Assembly (NCBI GenBank): GCA_028289405.1
Contig: JANQPP010000106.1
Coordinates: 39,452-103,451 of the forward strand
Source of the DNA: Pirellulales bacterium
GTDB taxonomy: Bacteria > Planctomycetota > Planctomycetia > Pirellulales > JANQPP01
Length of the DNA stretch: 64,000 bases
Reading direction: 5' to 3'
Shown: piece by piece, positions 1-9,163 of the stretch
Layout of the letters: every line of letters begins with the position of its first letter
How positions within the stretch are numbered: position 1 is the first letter of the stretch
Made by a program: the position numbers and the translations under genes
Notes under the pieces: generated by a model
Databases searched by the model: none
Told to the model about the DNA's origin: nothing
The model's input: only the letters and a program-made list of their open reading frames with translations

Positions 1-43
1 TTCATTATAGGCAGTCCGTTACGGACCGCCCGGAAAATGCGCT

Positions 44-1720
44 TTAGTCCGCCCCTTCTTCGAGGGGATTTTGGTACATGGCGTGAATCATTTCGGCGTA
101 ACGTGTTTCGATCTGTTGGCGCCGCGGCTTCAAGGTCGGCGTCAGCAGATTGTTTTCGATGGTGAAGGGTTCGTGAATCAGGCGGAAGTGTTGCACTTTT
201 TCATACGCAGCCACGTTCTGAAGCCGCGCGTCCAATACACCTTGGATGGCGGAGATGGCTTGGGGATGAAGGCAAATATCGTTCACGCCCGTTTCGCAAA
301 CTTCACGGAGACGCTCGATTTCGGGAACGATCAACGCCGTGAGATAGTTCCGGCCTTCGCCCACGATCATCGCCTGCATGATCAAGGGATCTTCGCACAG
401 GAGCGCTTCCAAGCCGACGGGAGCGACATTCTTCCCAGCGGCGGTGACGATCAGTTCCTTTTTGCGCCCGGTGATCCACAAAAATCCATCGTTGTCGACA
501 TGCCCCAGGTCGCCGGTGAAAAGCCAGCCATCTTGCACGGCTTCCGCTGTGTCTTCCGGCTTTTGCCAGTATCCGGCCATGACGTGCGGTCCCCGCGTCA
601 CGATTTCGCCGTCCGCCGAGATGCGGACGTCCACGTCAGCCAGAGGCCGTCCCACCGAACCCAGCCGGTAGTCCTTCTCCGTGGACATCGAAATCACGGG
701 CGAGCTTTCGGTAAGACCATAGCCTTGCAGTATCGGGATCTCTTGTGCTTCGAAAAATTCGGCGACGTAATTTGATAGGGCCGCGCCGCCGGAAACGCAA
801 ATCCGGATGTCGCCACCGAGTAAGGCCCGCAAGCTCCCCGGCGTGTCATCCAGACCGGCTTCCGCTAGATGCCGATGCACCTTCTCAAAAAAGTACGGCA
901 CGCCCGTGAACAGTGTGGGACGATTCACGGCGCAATCAGCGAGTACCGTATCCCGGTTCTTTGCCAGCACAAATTCACAGCCTGCTTCTAGCCAGGCGTA
1001 GAGATTGCAAGTCCGCGCGAAGATATGGCTCAGCGGCAGCCAGCACAGCATTACGTCATCGGGGGTTTTTCCCAAATTGCGCGAGCTGGTCACGGCATTG
1101 GTAACCAGATTGGCGTGCGTGAGCATAACCCCCTTGGGATCGCCGGTGGTGCCGGAGGTGTAAAGAATAGTGGCCAAGTCTTCCGGCTTCACCGATGCCG
1201 CGTGCAGCTCGATCAGCTTTTCCGCTTCATCGGTGGAAATCTCTTCCATGAGACGGGAAAGTGGCCTGAGTCTCAATTCCAGAGGCGGTCTCGTTACCGT
1301 ATCCAGTCCGAGGAACACTAACTCTTTCGGCAGAGATCCGCGTTGCGCGGCCAGTTTCGTGGCCTGTTCATCCGTGGAGACGATTACCAATTTCGCGCCA
1401 CTATCCCGAACTTGATACGCAATCTGCGGTCCGGAAAGTACGGCATGGACGGCCACATCGATCGCTCCCAAATGGAGGATGGCCAAGTCCGCCACGATCC
1501 ACTCGTAGCGGTTTTCGCAGACCTGGACGACGCGGTCGCCGGCGCTCACGCCGAGCTGTTGCAGCGCGGCTGCCGCGCGGTGGACGTCGCCTGCCAGTTC
1601 ACGCCAGGTGATATCCCGAAATTTTTCTCCAGAGCGGAATCGGAGCGCGGTTCGCCCCGGATCAGCGGCGGCGCGGTTTTTCCAGAGTGCAACTAACGTG
1701 TGGGGATTGGAAGCGGCCAT
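44..1720 (-). CDS. fadD: Long-chain fatty acid--CoA ligase (AMP-forming)
   Basis: This 558-residue protein is an ANL-family adenylating enzyme that should activate fatty acids to acyl-CoA with ATP and CoA at the cytoplasmic side of the membrane. The P-loop-like motif TSGTTGDPKG is at residues 188-197, GYGLTESSP at 333-341, FTGDLG at 401-406 and GRKKELI at 418-424, followed by Lys430, a candidate for the catalytic lysine of the C-terminal subdomain. Length and motif order fit the FadD15/long-chain group. It is the last of three minus-strand genes after a FadB-type multienzyme and a thiolase, so it probably feeds beta-oxidation. Substrate chain length cannot be read from sequence. Confidence 0.92.
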   Translation of the reverse strand: MAASNPHTLVALWKNRAAADPGRTALRFRSGEKFRDITWRELAGDVHRAAAALQQLGVSAGDRVVQVCENRYEWIVADLAILHLGAIDVAVHAVLSGPQIAYQVRDSGAKLVIVSTDEQATKLAAQRGSLPKELVFLGLDTVTRPPLELRLRPLSRLMEEISTDEAEKLIELHAASVKPEDLATILYTSGTTGDPKGVMLTHANLVTNAVTSSRNLGKTPDDVMLCWLPLSHIFARTCNLYAWLEAGCEFVLAKNRDTVLADCAVNRPTLFTGVPYFFEKVHRHLAEAGLDDTPGSLRALLGGDIRICVSGGAALSNYVAEFFEAQEIPILQGYGLTESSPVISMSTEKDYRLGSVGRPLADVDVRISADGEIVTRGPHVMAGYWQKPEDTAEAVQDGWLFTGDLGHVDNDGFLWITGRKKELIVTAAGKNVAPVGLEALLCEDPLIMQAMIVGEGRNYLTALIVPEIERLREVCETGVNDICLHPQAISAIQGVLDARLQNVAAYEKVQHFRLIHEPFTIENNLLTPTLKPRRQQIETRYAEMIHAMYQNPLEEGAD

Positions 1721-1881
1721 GATGTTTCACGTGCTGGAGAGATCGATGATTCGCCCGCGCTAGTCAGCACGGAGCCAGGTAATGCATGACCGGCGGAGGC
1801 CGGGTGACCGACCTTGCCCTGGCCCAACCAACGTTCCCACGTCCCGACACCAGATTCGTGCCTGTGGCGGAGGTTCGTCGA

Positions 1882-3048
1882 TTAGGCAACTCGTTCAAAA
1901 ATGGTTGCAATGCCCTGTCCCACTCCAATACACATCGTGGCCAAACCCACGTTCGTGTCACGGTCTCTCAAGGCGTGGACCAACGTCGTCGCGAGGCGGG
2001 CCCCGCTTGCCCCCAGCGGATGCCCGATGGCGATCGCGCCGCCACGCACGTTGACCTTCTCTTCCTCCACGCCGAGCATCCGCAGACAAGCCAGTGATTG
2101 GGCCGCGAACGCCTCATTGAGTTCGATCAGATCGATGTCTTTGAGCGTCATTCCCGCACGCTTCAAGGCTTTTTTCGTCGCCGGCACCGGTCCCGTCCCC
2201 ATCACGCAGGGATCCACGCCCGCTACGGCGGTTGCCACGACGCGAGCCAATGGTTTGAGTCCCAGTTCCTGGGCCCGCTGGTTTGACATGACCAACATGG
2301 CACAAGCCCCGTCATTCAGGGGAGAGCTGTTCCCAGCGGTGACCGTGCCCACGCCTGGCATGAACGCCGGTTTGAGTGCCGCTAGCCCGTCGGCGGAACA
2401 TTCGTCGCGAATGCATTGGTCCTTGTCCGCCAGTACACGTTGCCCTTCTTCATCGTGCCCCCAGATGGGAATGATTTCGCGGGCCAGTTCTTCCGAGGCA
2501 TACGCGACGGAGGCTTTTTGATGGCTGCTGAGCGCGAAGGCATCCTGATCTTCGCGGGAGATGTCTTGCGTTTGCGCCAAGAATTCCGCCGTGACGCCCA
2601 TATGCAGCGCGCCCTTGGACGTCTTTTGAAACAGCTTGGGATTGAGATCCAAGCCGGCGTCCATGGGGAGATGGTGCATATGCTCTAGACCACCGACGAC
2701 ATGCACGTCCTCCGCGCCGGCCGCGATGGCGTGTGCCGCCTGATGCAAAGCCTGCAAGCTCGACCCGCACAAGCGGTTGATCGTCGCGCCCGCCGCTTCC
2801 ACGGGAATGCCCGCCATGAGCGACGCGGTGCGGGCGACGTTCAGTCCTTGCTCGCCTTGCTGTTGTGTGTTGCCAAAGATGACATCTTCCACAAGAGAAG
2901 GATCGATCCTCGTACGGTCGATGAGTGCCCGGATGACCGCCGCCGCCAAGTCATCCGAGCGTACATGTCGGAACAGGCCCTTTTCCCGATGGGCCCGTCC
3001 GAAAGGAGTCCTTACTCCGTCGATGACCACGGCTTGTTTCATCTCCAT
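1882..3048 (-). CDS. fadA: Acetyl-CoA acyltransferase (thiolase)
   Basis: Thiolase of 388 residues that cleaves 3-ketoacyl-CoA, the last step of beta-oxidation. The nucleophilic cysteine lies in NRLCGSS near the N-terminal third. The C-terminal half has the [10 protein letters not shown] histidine motif and the second catalytic cysteine in CIGVGQG. The frame is open to a TTG at 3060, but the ATG at 3048 sits 7 nt after a GGAG and gives the usual start [11 protein letters not shown], so I chose it. It lies downstream of the FadB-type gene, separated by a copy of the dispersed 98-bp element, and upstream of fadD, as expected of an alpha/beta trifunctional pair. No acyl-CoA dehydrogenase is in the window. 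Confidence 0.93.
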   Translation of the reverse strand: MEMKQAVVIDGVRTPFGRAHREKGLFRHVRSDDLAAAVIRALIDRTRIDPSLVEDVIFGNTQQQGEQGLNVARTASLMAGIPVEAAGATINRLCGSSLQALHQAAHAIAAGAEDVHVVGGLEHMHHLPMDAGLDLNPKLFQKTSKGALHMGVTAEFLAQTQDISREDQDAFALSSHQKASVAYASEELAREIIPIWGHDEEGQRVLADKDQCIRDECSADGLAALKPAFMPGVGTVTAGNSSPLNDGACAMLVMSNQRAQELGLKPLARVVATAVAGVDPCVMGTGPVPATKKALKRAGMTLKDIDLIELNEAFAAQSLACLRMLGVEEEKVNVRGGAIAIGHPLGASGARLATTLVHALRDRDTNVGLATMCIGVGQGIATIFERVA

Positions 3049-3103
3049 GTTATTCTCCAAGCGTCCATGAAATGACGGACTTGCTTTATCGTTGAGTTTT
3101 TAA

Positions 3104-3201
3104 AGCCAACGGACAAAACCTGATGATTGTTTCGTCCGTCGGCGTTTCACGGCCGGCGGACACTCAATTTCGCGGATGCTGCGGCGTTTTGTCCCAAGGC
3201 T
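3104..3201 (+). repeat. Dispersed 98-bp inverted-repeat element, copy A
   Basis: This is one of at least four related intergenic copies. It begins AGCCAACGGACAAAAC and ends GTTTTGTCCCAAGGCT; these ends are inverted repeats matching at 13 of 16 positions. Inside is a 10-bp hairpin (3134-3143 with 3152-3161, one G-T pair) around the loop GTTTCACG, followed by a conserved block containing TTCGCGGATGCTG. The element ends one nucleotide from the stop codon of the FadB-type gene (3203-3205) and fills much of the gap before the thiolase. Short reading frames across it are artefacts of the repeat. Confidence 0.85.
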
Positions 3202-3202
3202 C

Positions 3203-5350
3203 TTACTCTTGATAGAATTTTTTCCCTTCGCGGGCCATGCGGTCCAGCAGCGGTGTGGGCTGGAACCTGGGTCCCAAGGATTCAAGTGGCTTGAGCATGG
3301 CGAGGATTTTCTCCGTGCCCAGGCGGTCCGCCCAAAATAGCAGGCCCCCCTGAAACGGCGGAAATCCGATGCCATAAATCAGCCCCAAATCCACATCGCG
3401 GACATCCCTAACGATGCCTTCTTCCAGCAGCCGCGTGGCTTCCAGCAGCATCGGTAGAAAAAGACGCGCGGTGATTGTCTCCTGATCCGGGGTTGGTGCA
3501 TCCTTTCGATAGGCCTCCAAAAACTTGTCCAGTTCCGGGTCGGGTTGGCCCTTACCTTTTTTGCTGTCTGGGTACGCAAAGAATCCCGCGCCCGTCTTCT
3601 GTCCCAGACGTCCCGCTTTGACCAAGGCCAGCAACAGAGGCGACGCCTCAATGCGGTCGGGAAAGGCTTCCCACATCACTTTGCCGGCGTACAAAGCCGT
3701 ATCGAGCCCAACCACATCGTAAAGCGTAATCGGCCCCATGGGCATGCCGAACTGTTTGGCCATGCGCTCGATCAGTTTGAGCGGCACTCCCTCGGTGAGC
3801 AGTTGCAAGGACTCATTCATATACGGGAACAGCAGCCGGTTCACGAGAAACCCGGGGGAATCGTTCACCACAATCGGCGATTTGCGAATAGCTTTGGCGA
3901 ACGCCACGGCTCGCAGGACGGTTTCGTCGCTGGTCTTTTCGCCGCGAATGACCTCCACCAGCGGCATCTTGCGAACTGGATTAAAAAAGTGGATACCGCA
4001 AAAGCGTTCGGGATGGGCCAGCCCCTCCGCGAGGCGGCCAATGGGAATCGTGGAGGTATTCGTGGCCAAAAGGGCCTCGGCGGGCATGGCCGCTTCCAGC
4101 CGGCTGAGCACCTGCCGCTTGACATCCGCATTTTCCACGACCGCTTCGATCACCAGGTCGGACGTGGCGACTTCCGCATCGAGCGTGGTGGCGTTGACCA
4201 GCGGCGCGAATTCCGTCAGTCGCTCCGCATCCGCTTTCTTGGTCTGCTTGTTGTAAGCCACCTCTTCCAACACGTGCCGCGTCCCTCGAATCAGTGCGTC
4301 TTGTTGGGCATCGAGTATGCTCACCGGCAACTTTCGCTTCACGCAGGCGGCGGCGATACCGCTCCCCATGATGCCCGCTCCCACGACTCCCACGGAGCGA
4401 ACTTCCGAGACGGCCTGGTCGGTTGGGTTTTCGACACCGGAATCTTTCTTATTACGGTCCGACAAGAAAAAGACATTGATCAAAGCCCGGTTCACGGGCG
4501 TGCCCCAGAGCTGGGCCAATTGCTGGGATTCCAACTCTCCGGCCTCATCCGCCGAAAGCGCCGAGCCTTCGAGCAGGACCTCCAGTGCCGTCAGCGGCGC
4601 GGGATATTGGCCCTTCGTCTGCGATTGAATGAGGGCACTCGCGGTAGCCCCCAAAAAAGCCAATTCGGTTTCCCCGAGTTGGATCGGCTGATCCCAAGCC
4701 TTGCGGTCGCGCTCGAACTGTTTCGTTTTTTGTTCGGCACGAATGAGTTGGCAGGCGGCGGAAAGCAAATGTTCGGCAGCGATTTGATCCTCGGCAAACC
4801 CCATTTTCACCGCTTCATCTGGTGACAGCGACTGGCCCGAGGTGATCATTTCCACCGCGTTAGCCAGCCCCAGAATGCGGGAAGCCCGCACGGTGCCGCC
4901 CCAACCGGGGAAAATGCCGAGCTTGACCTCCGGCAACCCGACCTCGGTATGGCTTGAATTGCTGACCAAGCGTCGATCACACCACAAAGCCAACTCCGTG
5001 CCACCACCGACACAGACTCCATCAATCGCCGCCACGGTAATAAATGGCAACTGGGACAACCTTTGGAATAACTGGCGTCCCCGACGGCACATGGCCGCCG
5101 TCTCTTCCGCCGGCATGTCCAGGGAGACGGCAAATTCCCGAAGATCCGCTCCCGCGATAAAGATCCCAGGCTTCTCGGAATGGATAAGCAGGCCCGCCAG
5201 TGGCATCTCCGCCAATTCATTCAGATGGGAGTCGAGTTCGTCCAGAACCCGCTTGGACAAGATATTGGCCTTCTTCTCCGGCTCATTGAAGGTGAGCACG
5301 GCGATATCCTCTTCCCGCAACGTGCGTGTGATGGCCGCTGCTTGATTCAT
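3203..5350 (-). CDS. fadB: FadB/FadJ-type multienzyme: enoyl-CoA hydratase / 3-hydroxyacyl-CoA dehydrogenase
   Basis: A 715-residue fusion that hydrates enoyl-CoA and then oxidises the 3-hydroxyacyl-CoA with NAD. Residues 1-190 are a crotonase domain, with the oxyanion-hole segment FIAGADL near 64-70 and a Gly-rich GGGTELAL near 115. A Rossmann domain follows with VGVVGAGIMGSGIA near 322-335, then IHFFNPVRKM with the catalytic histidine, and two C-terminal dehydrogenase domains. Length and order match the alpha subunit of the fatty acid oxidation complex. The ATG follows AAGGAAT at good spacing. Directly oriented copies of the 98-bp element flank the gene on both sides, which is unusual. Confidence 0.94.
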   Translation of the reverse strand: MNQAAAITRTLREEDIAVLTFNEPEKKANILSKRVLDELDSHLNELAEMPLAGLLIHSEKPGIFIAGADLREFAVSLDMPAEETAAMCRRGRQLFQRLSQLPFITVAAIDGVCVGGGTELALWCDRRLVSNSSHTEVGLPEVKLGIFPGWGGTVRASRILGLANAVEMITSGQSLSPDEAVKMGFAEDQIAAEHLLSAACQLIRAEQKTKQFERDRKAWDQPIQLGETELAFLGATASALIQSQTKGQYPAPLTALEVLLEGSALSADEAGELESQQLAQLWGTPVNRALINVFFLSDRNKKDSGVENPTDQAVSEVRSVGVVGAGIMGSGIAAACVKRKLPVSILDAQQDALIRGTRHVLEEVAYNKQTKKADAERLTEFAPLVNATTLDAEVATSDLVIEAVVENADVKRQVLSRLEAAMPAEALLATNTSTIPIGRLAEGLAHPERFCGIHFFNPVRKMPLVEVIRGEKTSDETVLRAVAFAKAIRKSPIVVNDSPGFLVNRLLFPYMNESLQLLTEGVPLKLIERMAKQFGMPMGPITLYDVVGLDTALYAGKVMWEAFPDRIEASPLLLALVKAGRLGQKTGAGFFAYPDSKKGKGQPDPELDKFLEAYRKDAPTPDQETITARLFLPMLLEATRLLEEGIVRDVRDVDLGLIYGIGFPPFQGGLLFWADRLGTEKILAMLKPLESLGPRFQPTPLLDRMAREGKKFYQE

Positions 5351-5502
5351 TCCGTATTCCTTACGAGCCTAAATGATTCCCGGCCTAGAAGAAAAAGGTC
5401 GGAATTGACGTATGTGACGGAACCGTCAGATCTTTCGGCGAATGGCCCAGATGGCGATCGCTTACATTGAAACCGAAGCAGGCGCTCGGGTAAAGCACTT
5501 AA

Positions 5503-5600
5503 AGCCAACGGACAAAACCTCCCGTTTGTTTCGTTCGTCGGCGTTTCACGACCGACGAACGCCCAAATTCGCGGATGCTGAGATGTTCTGTCCCCAGGCT
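5503..5600 (+). repeat. Dispersed 98-bp inverted-repeat element, copy B
   Basis: Same element and orientation as copy A, again exactly 98 bp from AGCC to GGCT. The 5' end AGCCAACGGACAAAAC is identical to copy A. The internal hairpin is a perfect 9-bp stem (GTTCGTCGG at 5533-5541, CCGACGAAC at 5552-5560), where a T-A pair replaces the C-G pair of copy A. The GTTTCAC loop and the ATTCGCGGATGCTG block are kept. It lies upstream of the FadB-type gene and beyond the 3' end of the next gene. The rest of 5351-5732 shows nothing else I can identify. Confidence 0.85.
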
Positions 5601-5732
5601 CTTAAAGAGCGTCCGCCCGGATGAGCCACTCCTCATTATATTCACGAGCCCCGGCGAGGCATGGCTGCCACGGCGAGGCTCCGTGGAGTTTGGCACGACT
5701 GGTGTCGGAGTTTGCCGATTAGCAGGTTTGCA

Positions 5733-6449
5733 TCAATCCTGGGGCAACACTTGGTCCACAATCTGTCGGACTTCACCCACTACATCGATTTCAAAATCCT
5801 CGTCGGGAACTTCGGCCTGATCCGCTAAGGCCTTCGCTTTTTCCAAGGCTGCCCGCAGGTCTTCGTCGTTCACATCGTTGGAAAAACGAACGTTGCCATT
5901 CCCATCCTGATCGGACAGCGGCTCGACCACGTCCTCCAAATCTTCATCGGAGATCTTGCCCTCGTGGTAGCCCCGCGCGACACGTTGCAAGGTGCGCCAG
6001 GCCGCCGCTTTTTCGTCGTCCGTGAGCCCCGAAGGCTGCACTAATAGATCGTTCGCGGCATAAAGCGAGCCGACAATGATCGCCGGGCTATCGCCAATCG
6101 ACTCCACGATGCGTTGGATATTCTCCAAGGAAATCCGCCCTCCTTGGAAGGCATCCCGCACCCGGTGAACTTCATGGATCAGGCCGGTTTTGTCTTCTTC
6201 CTTCATGCTCGATTGTTGGATCGTCTGAGTCAGTCCCTCCGCCACGGCTTCGGTAATCACCGGCTTGCCAAATCGCCAGACCAAGAACATGCCCGCGGCG
6301 AACAACAGCAGGGCCAGGGCCATGCCCCCCAGACAGCCGCTGATCAGGCAGGACGCCGTGGGAGAGCAACCTCGCGCGGGTGGTTGATAAGGTTCGGCTT
6401 CCAAGATTTCGTCGGTGCTCACGTGCAATTCCCTTTCGTCCGCTGGCAT
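5733..6449 (-). CDS. Hypothetical membrane-anchored protein
   Basis: I do not recognise this 238-residue protein. A short acidic N-terminus precedes one hydrophobic segment (roughly residues 33-58, rich in Leu, Ala and Gly). The remaining 180 residues are mostly charged and helical-looking, and the last 60 are strongly acidic. The topology suggests a single-pass protein with a large soluble domain. Codon use resembles its neighbours and no frameshift is visible. It is divergent from the L-2-hydroxyglutarate oxidase gene, with 69 nt between the two starts, so they may share a control region. Function unknown. Confidence 0.75.
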   Translation of the reverse strand: MPADERELHVSTDEILEAEPYQPPARGCSPTASCLISGCLGGMALALLLFAAGMFLVWRFGKPVITEAVAEGLTQTIQQSSMKEEDKTGLIHEVHRVRDAFQGGRISLENIQRIVESIGDSPAIIVGSLYAANDLLVQPSGLTDDEKAAAWRTLQRVARGYHEGKISDEDLEDVVEPLSDQDGNGNVRFSNDVNDEDLRAALEKAKALADQAEVPDEDFEIDVVGEVRQIVDQVLPQD

Positions 6450-6518
6450 GTAAATTTCGTGCGTATCACCGTATTCTACGTTTTCGGCTGTACTTTCAAT
6501 TTATCGAGGACTTTCGTG

Positions 6519-7721
6519 ATGCGGCAGGCGGATGTGTTGATTATCGGGGGGGGCATCATCGGTTTGGCCACCGGGTATCAACTCGTCCAGCGTAACCCTC
6601 GGCTGTCGATCCGCGTGTTGGAGAAAGAGCAGGAGATCGCTTTTCATCAGACGGGCCGGAATTCCGGTGTGTTGCACTCGGGGATTTATTATCGGCCCGG
6701 TTCGCTGCGGGCCCATAATTGCCGCGAGGGCAAGAAGGCCATGGAAGCGTTTTGCGAAGCGGAAGGAGTCGCTTACGAAGTTTGCGGCAAGGTCATCGTG
6801 GCGGTCACGGAAGAAGAAGTTCCCGCACTTGAGCGGATTTATGACCGTGGACAAAAAAACGGCGTCCGCTGTGAAATGATCGACGCGGATCGTCTCCACG
6901 AATTGGAGCCGCACGTCTCCGGCGTGAAGGCAATCCATGTCCCCGAGTCAGGCATTGTCGATTATGTCAGCGTCTGCCGGCGGCTAGCGGACCATATTCG
7001 CAAAGCCGAAGGAGAAATCGTGACCGGCGCGGAAGTCGAGGGTTTGCATTCCGAGTCCACAAGCGTCGTGGCGCGAACCACGCAAGGCGACTTCTCCGCC
7101 AAATACTTGGTGAATTGCGCTGGCCTGCACTGCGACCGTGTGGCCAAGTTGGCCGGAGCGCGGCCATCCTCTCAGATTATCCCCTTCCGCGGAGAATACT
7201 TCGAACTCTTGCCTCAAGCCAAGCACCTCTGCCGCAACCTCATTTATCCCGTTCCGGATCCCAATTTTCCATTTCTCGGCGTACATTTCACGCGGATGAC
7301 CGACGGGAGCGTGGAATGCGGCCCGAACGCGGTGCTGGCCTTCGCGCGAGAGGGATACCGCCGCACGGACGTGAATTTGCGCGACTTGCGGGAATCGCTT
7401 TCCTATCCTGGGTTTCTACGGCTGGCCGCGCGGCACTGGCGGATGGGAGCCAACGAGATGTGGCGTTCTTGGAGCAAGGCCGCCTTCGTCAGAGCACTGC
7501 AACGGCTGATTCCCGAAATCCAATCCAGTGATCTGGAAGCGGCGCCCTCTGGCGTACGGGCACAAGCCGTGTCGCCGGATGGCAAGCTCGTGGACGATTT
7601 CGTGATCCAAGAACAGGGCCGCATGATTCACGTGGAAAACGCGCCCTCTCCCGCCGCCACTGCCGCCTTAAACATTGGGCGCCTCATCGTGGAGAAGCTC
7701 GCGCCGCAAATGGAAGCGTGA
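6519..7721 (+). CDS. lhgO: L-2-hydroxyglutarate oxidase
   Basis: FAD-dependent oxidoreductase of the DAO superfamily (400 residues) that should oxidise L-2-hydroxyglutarate to 2-oxoglutarate and pass electrons to the membrane quinone pool. The dinucleotide-binding motif [17 protein letters not shown] is at the N-terminus, followed by the LhgO signature [16 protein letters not shown] near 45-60 and the FAD-proximal segment [14 protein letters not shown]. The frame is open well upstream, but the ATG at 6519 is the first giving a normal DAO N-terminus, so the longer version is rejected. The family assignment is strong; substrate is inferred from the family. Confidence 0.93.
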   Translation: MRQADVLIIGGGIIGLATGYQLVQRNPRLSIRVLEKEQEIAFHQTGRNSGVLHSGIYYRPGSLRAHNCREGKKAMEAFCEAEGVAYEVCGKVIVAVTEEEVPALERIYDRGQKNGVRCEMIDADRLHELEPHVSGVKAIHVPESGIVDYVSVCRRLADHIRKAEGEIVTGAEVEGLHSESTSVVARTTQGDFSAKYLVNCAGLHCDRVAKLAGARPSSQIIPFRGEYFELLPQAKHLCRNLIYPVPDPNFPFLGVHFTRMTDGSVECGPNAVLAFAREGYRRTDVNLRDLRESLSYPGFLRLAARHWRMGANEMWRSWSKAAFVRALQRLIPEIQSSDLEAAPSGVRAQAVSPDGKLVDDFVIQEQGRMIHVENAPSPAATAALNIGRLIVEKLAPQMEA

Positions 7722-8071
7722 TGTTGGTGGCGTTCGATCGATTCCCCTGCCGTCTGCTCAAGCGCGCGTTGAGAGATAGTCTCCGGACCCGTCTCCCCGA
7801 TCACTTGTGCAGAATCAGCTTGTCATTCCGCGTGCGACGGAGCCGATATCGTTCTCTTCCATTGGTTGATCCAATCGACATCCAATATTTCGCCCTCCTG
7901 TTTATTTGTATTCGTGGGATCCGGCAGAAATGCCGTTCTCAAGCCACGTTACCGACGACGCATGACGGATGAATCCCGACTGTGGGGTGTGCTGGCCAAA
8001 AGAGGCCGGCTTGGCCATAATCGCGTCGCCATTTGACAGATCATTCAAGGATTCAAAGTGGGAGAAGTCTG
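7722..8071. other. Intergenic region, no gene recognised
   Basis: About 350 bases between lhgO and the ROK gene. I see no convincing coding frame, RNA gene or strong terminator. The last part holds the ribosome binding site of the ROK gene (GGGAGAAG at 8059-8066). Confidence 0.5.
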
Positions 8072-9130
8072 GTGCGTTATTTTGCCGGAGTGGATGTCGG
8101 GGGCACGACGAGCACGGTCAGCTTGGCCAACGAACAACGGGAAGTTGTTTTGGTGTCTCCGCAGTTCGCGACGCGTTCCGCGGAAAGCCCCGAAGCCACG
8201 GTATCAGCCGTCGTTGAGGAGATTGTAAAAACAGCCGAAGCGGCGGGAGCGTCGATCGCCGAAGTCGACGCGGTCGGCCTGTCCACGCCAGGGCCAGCCA
8301 CACTGGACGGCACACTGCTCAAAACCCCTAATTTCGATGCCAAGCTATGGGATCGATACCCCATTCGGGCGGAACTCGAAAAAGCATTGCGGACACATCA
8401 GCCACAGATCGAAGTTCGCTATATCGGGGACGGACAGGCGGCCGCGCTTGGGGAATTCGCGATTTTGAGCCGTTCCCTGCTGTGGAGCCGAGTGAATCCT
8501 CACGATTTGCCCGATGAACCGGTCTCGTCACTCTTCATGGTAATCGTGGGCACGGGGCTTGGCGGCGGCGCCGTGCGCGATGGCAGGGCCGTACAGGGAA
8601 AAGAAGGGCGGGCGGGGCACGTGGGCCATATCACTCTGCCGGCGCATGCGTTCCGCCATGAGCATGACCGGCAACTGCTCGTGGGAAACGCCTACAGCAC
8701 CGCGGAGTCCACGATCTCCTTGACCGGCCTGGCACATCAGTTGGCCTACCGATTGGGCCTCGAGCAGTGGCAATCCCACCCGCTCAACCAAGAAGCCTCC
8801 TCCGTGCGAGACAAGGCCAAAAAGTTGCGCGAACTGGCGGCGAGCGGAGATCCACTCGCGCTTCAGCTCTTTGAAGACCAGGCGCGAGCATTGGGGATCA
8901 CACTGCTCAACGCGAATTATCTGGGGGATTACGACCGACTGGTGATTGGCGGCGGGGTTTGTGACCTGGCCCAGGATGTCCGAGATTGGTATCGGAAATG
9001 TGCTGAGGAGACCTACCTGCAACACGCGCTGGACGGTTTTCGAAGCTTCGTCGGTTTCGATTTCTCCGTCTGCGGCGATGAAGCACCAGTCATCGGCGCC
9101 TTGGCATGGGTCCTGCCCGAGGCTCCTTAG
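8072..9130 (+). CDS. ROK family protein (sugar kinase-like)
   Basis: A 352-residue actin-fold ROK protein; the family contains glucokinases, other sugar kinases and sugar-responsive repressors. FAGVDVGGTTSTVSL at the N-terminus is the ATP phosphate-1 motif, and VIVGTGLGGGAV is the phosphate-2 and substrate region. There is no N-terminal helix-turn-helix, so a kinase is more likely than a repressor. The GHVGH segment is present, but the CxCGxxGCxE zinc motif that normally follows is absent. I chose GTG 8072 over TTG 8033 because GGGAGAAG lies 5-7 nt upstream and the protein then starts at the usual place. Sugar specificity is unknown. Confidence 0.85.
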   Translation: MRYFAGVDVGGTTSTVSLANEQREVVLVSPQFATRSAESPEATVSAVVEEIVKTAEAAGASIAEVDAVGLSTPGPATLDGTLLKTPNFDAKLWDRYPIRAELEKALRTHQPQIEVRYIGDGQAAALGEFAILSRSLLWSRVNPHDLPDEPVSSLFMVIVGTGLGGGAVRDGRAVQGKEGRAGHVGHITLPAHAFRHEHDRQLLVGNAYSTAESTISLTGLAHQLAYRLGLEQWQSHPLNQEASSVRDKAKKLRELAASGDPLALQLFEDQARALGITLLNANYLGDYDRLVIGGGVCDLAQDVRDWYRKCAEETYLQHALDGFRSFVGFDFSVCGDEAPVIGALAWVLPEAP

Positions 9131-9163
9131 AGCTGACGGTTCTTCCGTGAACATCACGGACTT

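Noticed and set aside
3100..3375. Small frames across the repeat copies (also near 5499 and 48955) sharing a peptide such as KRRRTKQ
   Set aside because: The shared peptide is only translation of the repeat element; length and start are arbitrary.
3545..4825. Plus-strand frame of 426 codons
   Set aside because: It lies opposite the FadB-type gene, whose domains are unmistakable; composition is that of a shadow frame.
8033..8071. Longer ROK start at TTG 8033
   Set aside because: No ribosome site before it, and it adds 13 residues before the usual start; GTG 8072 has GGGAGAAG.
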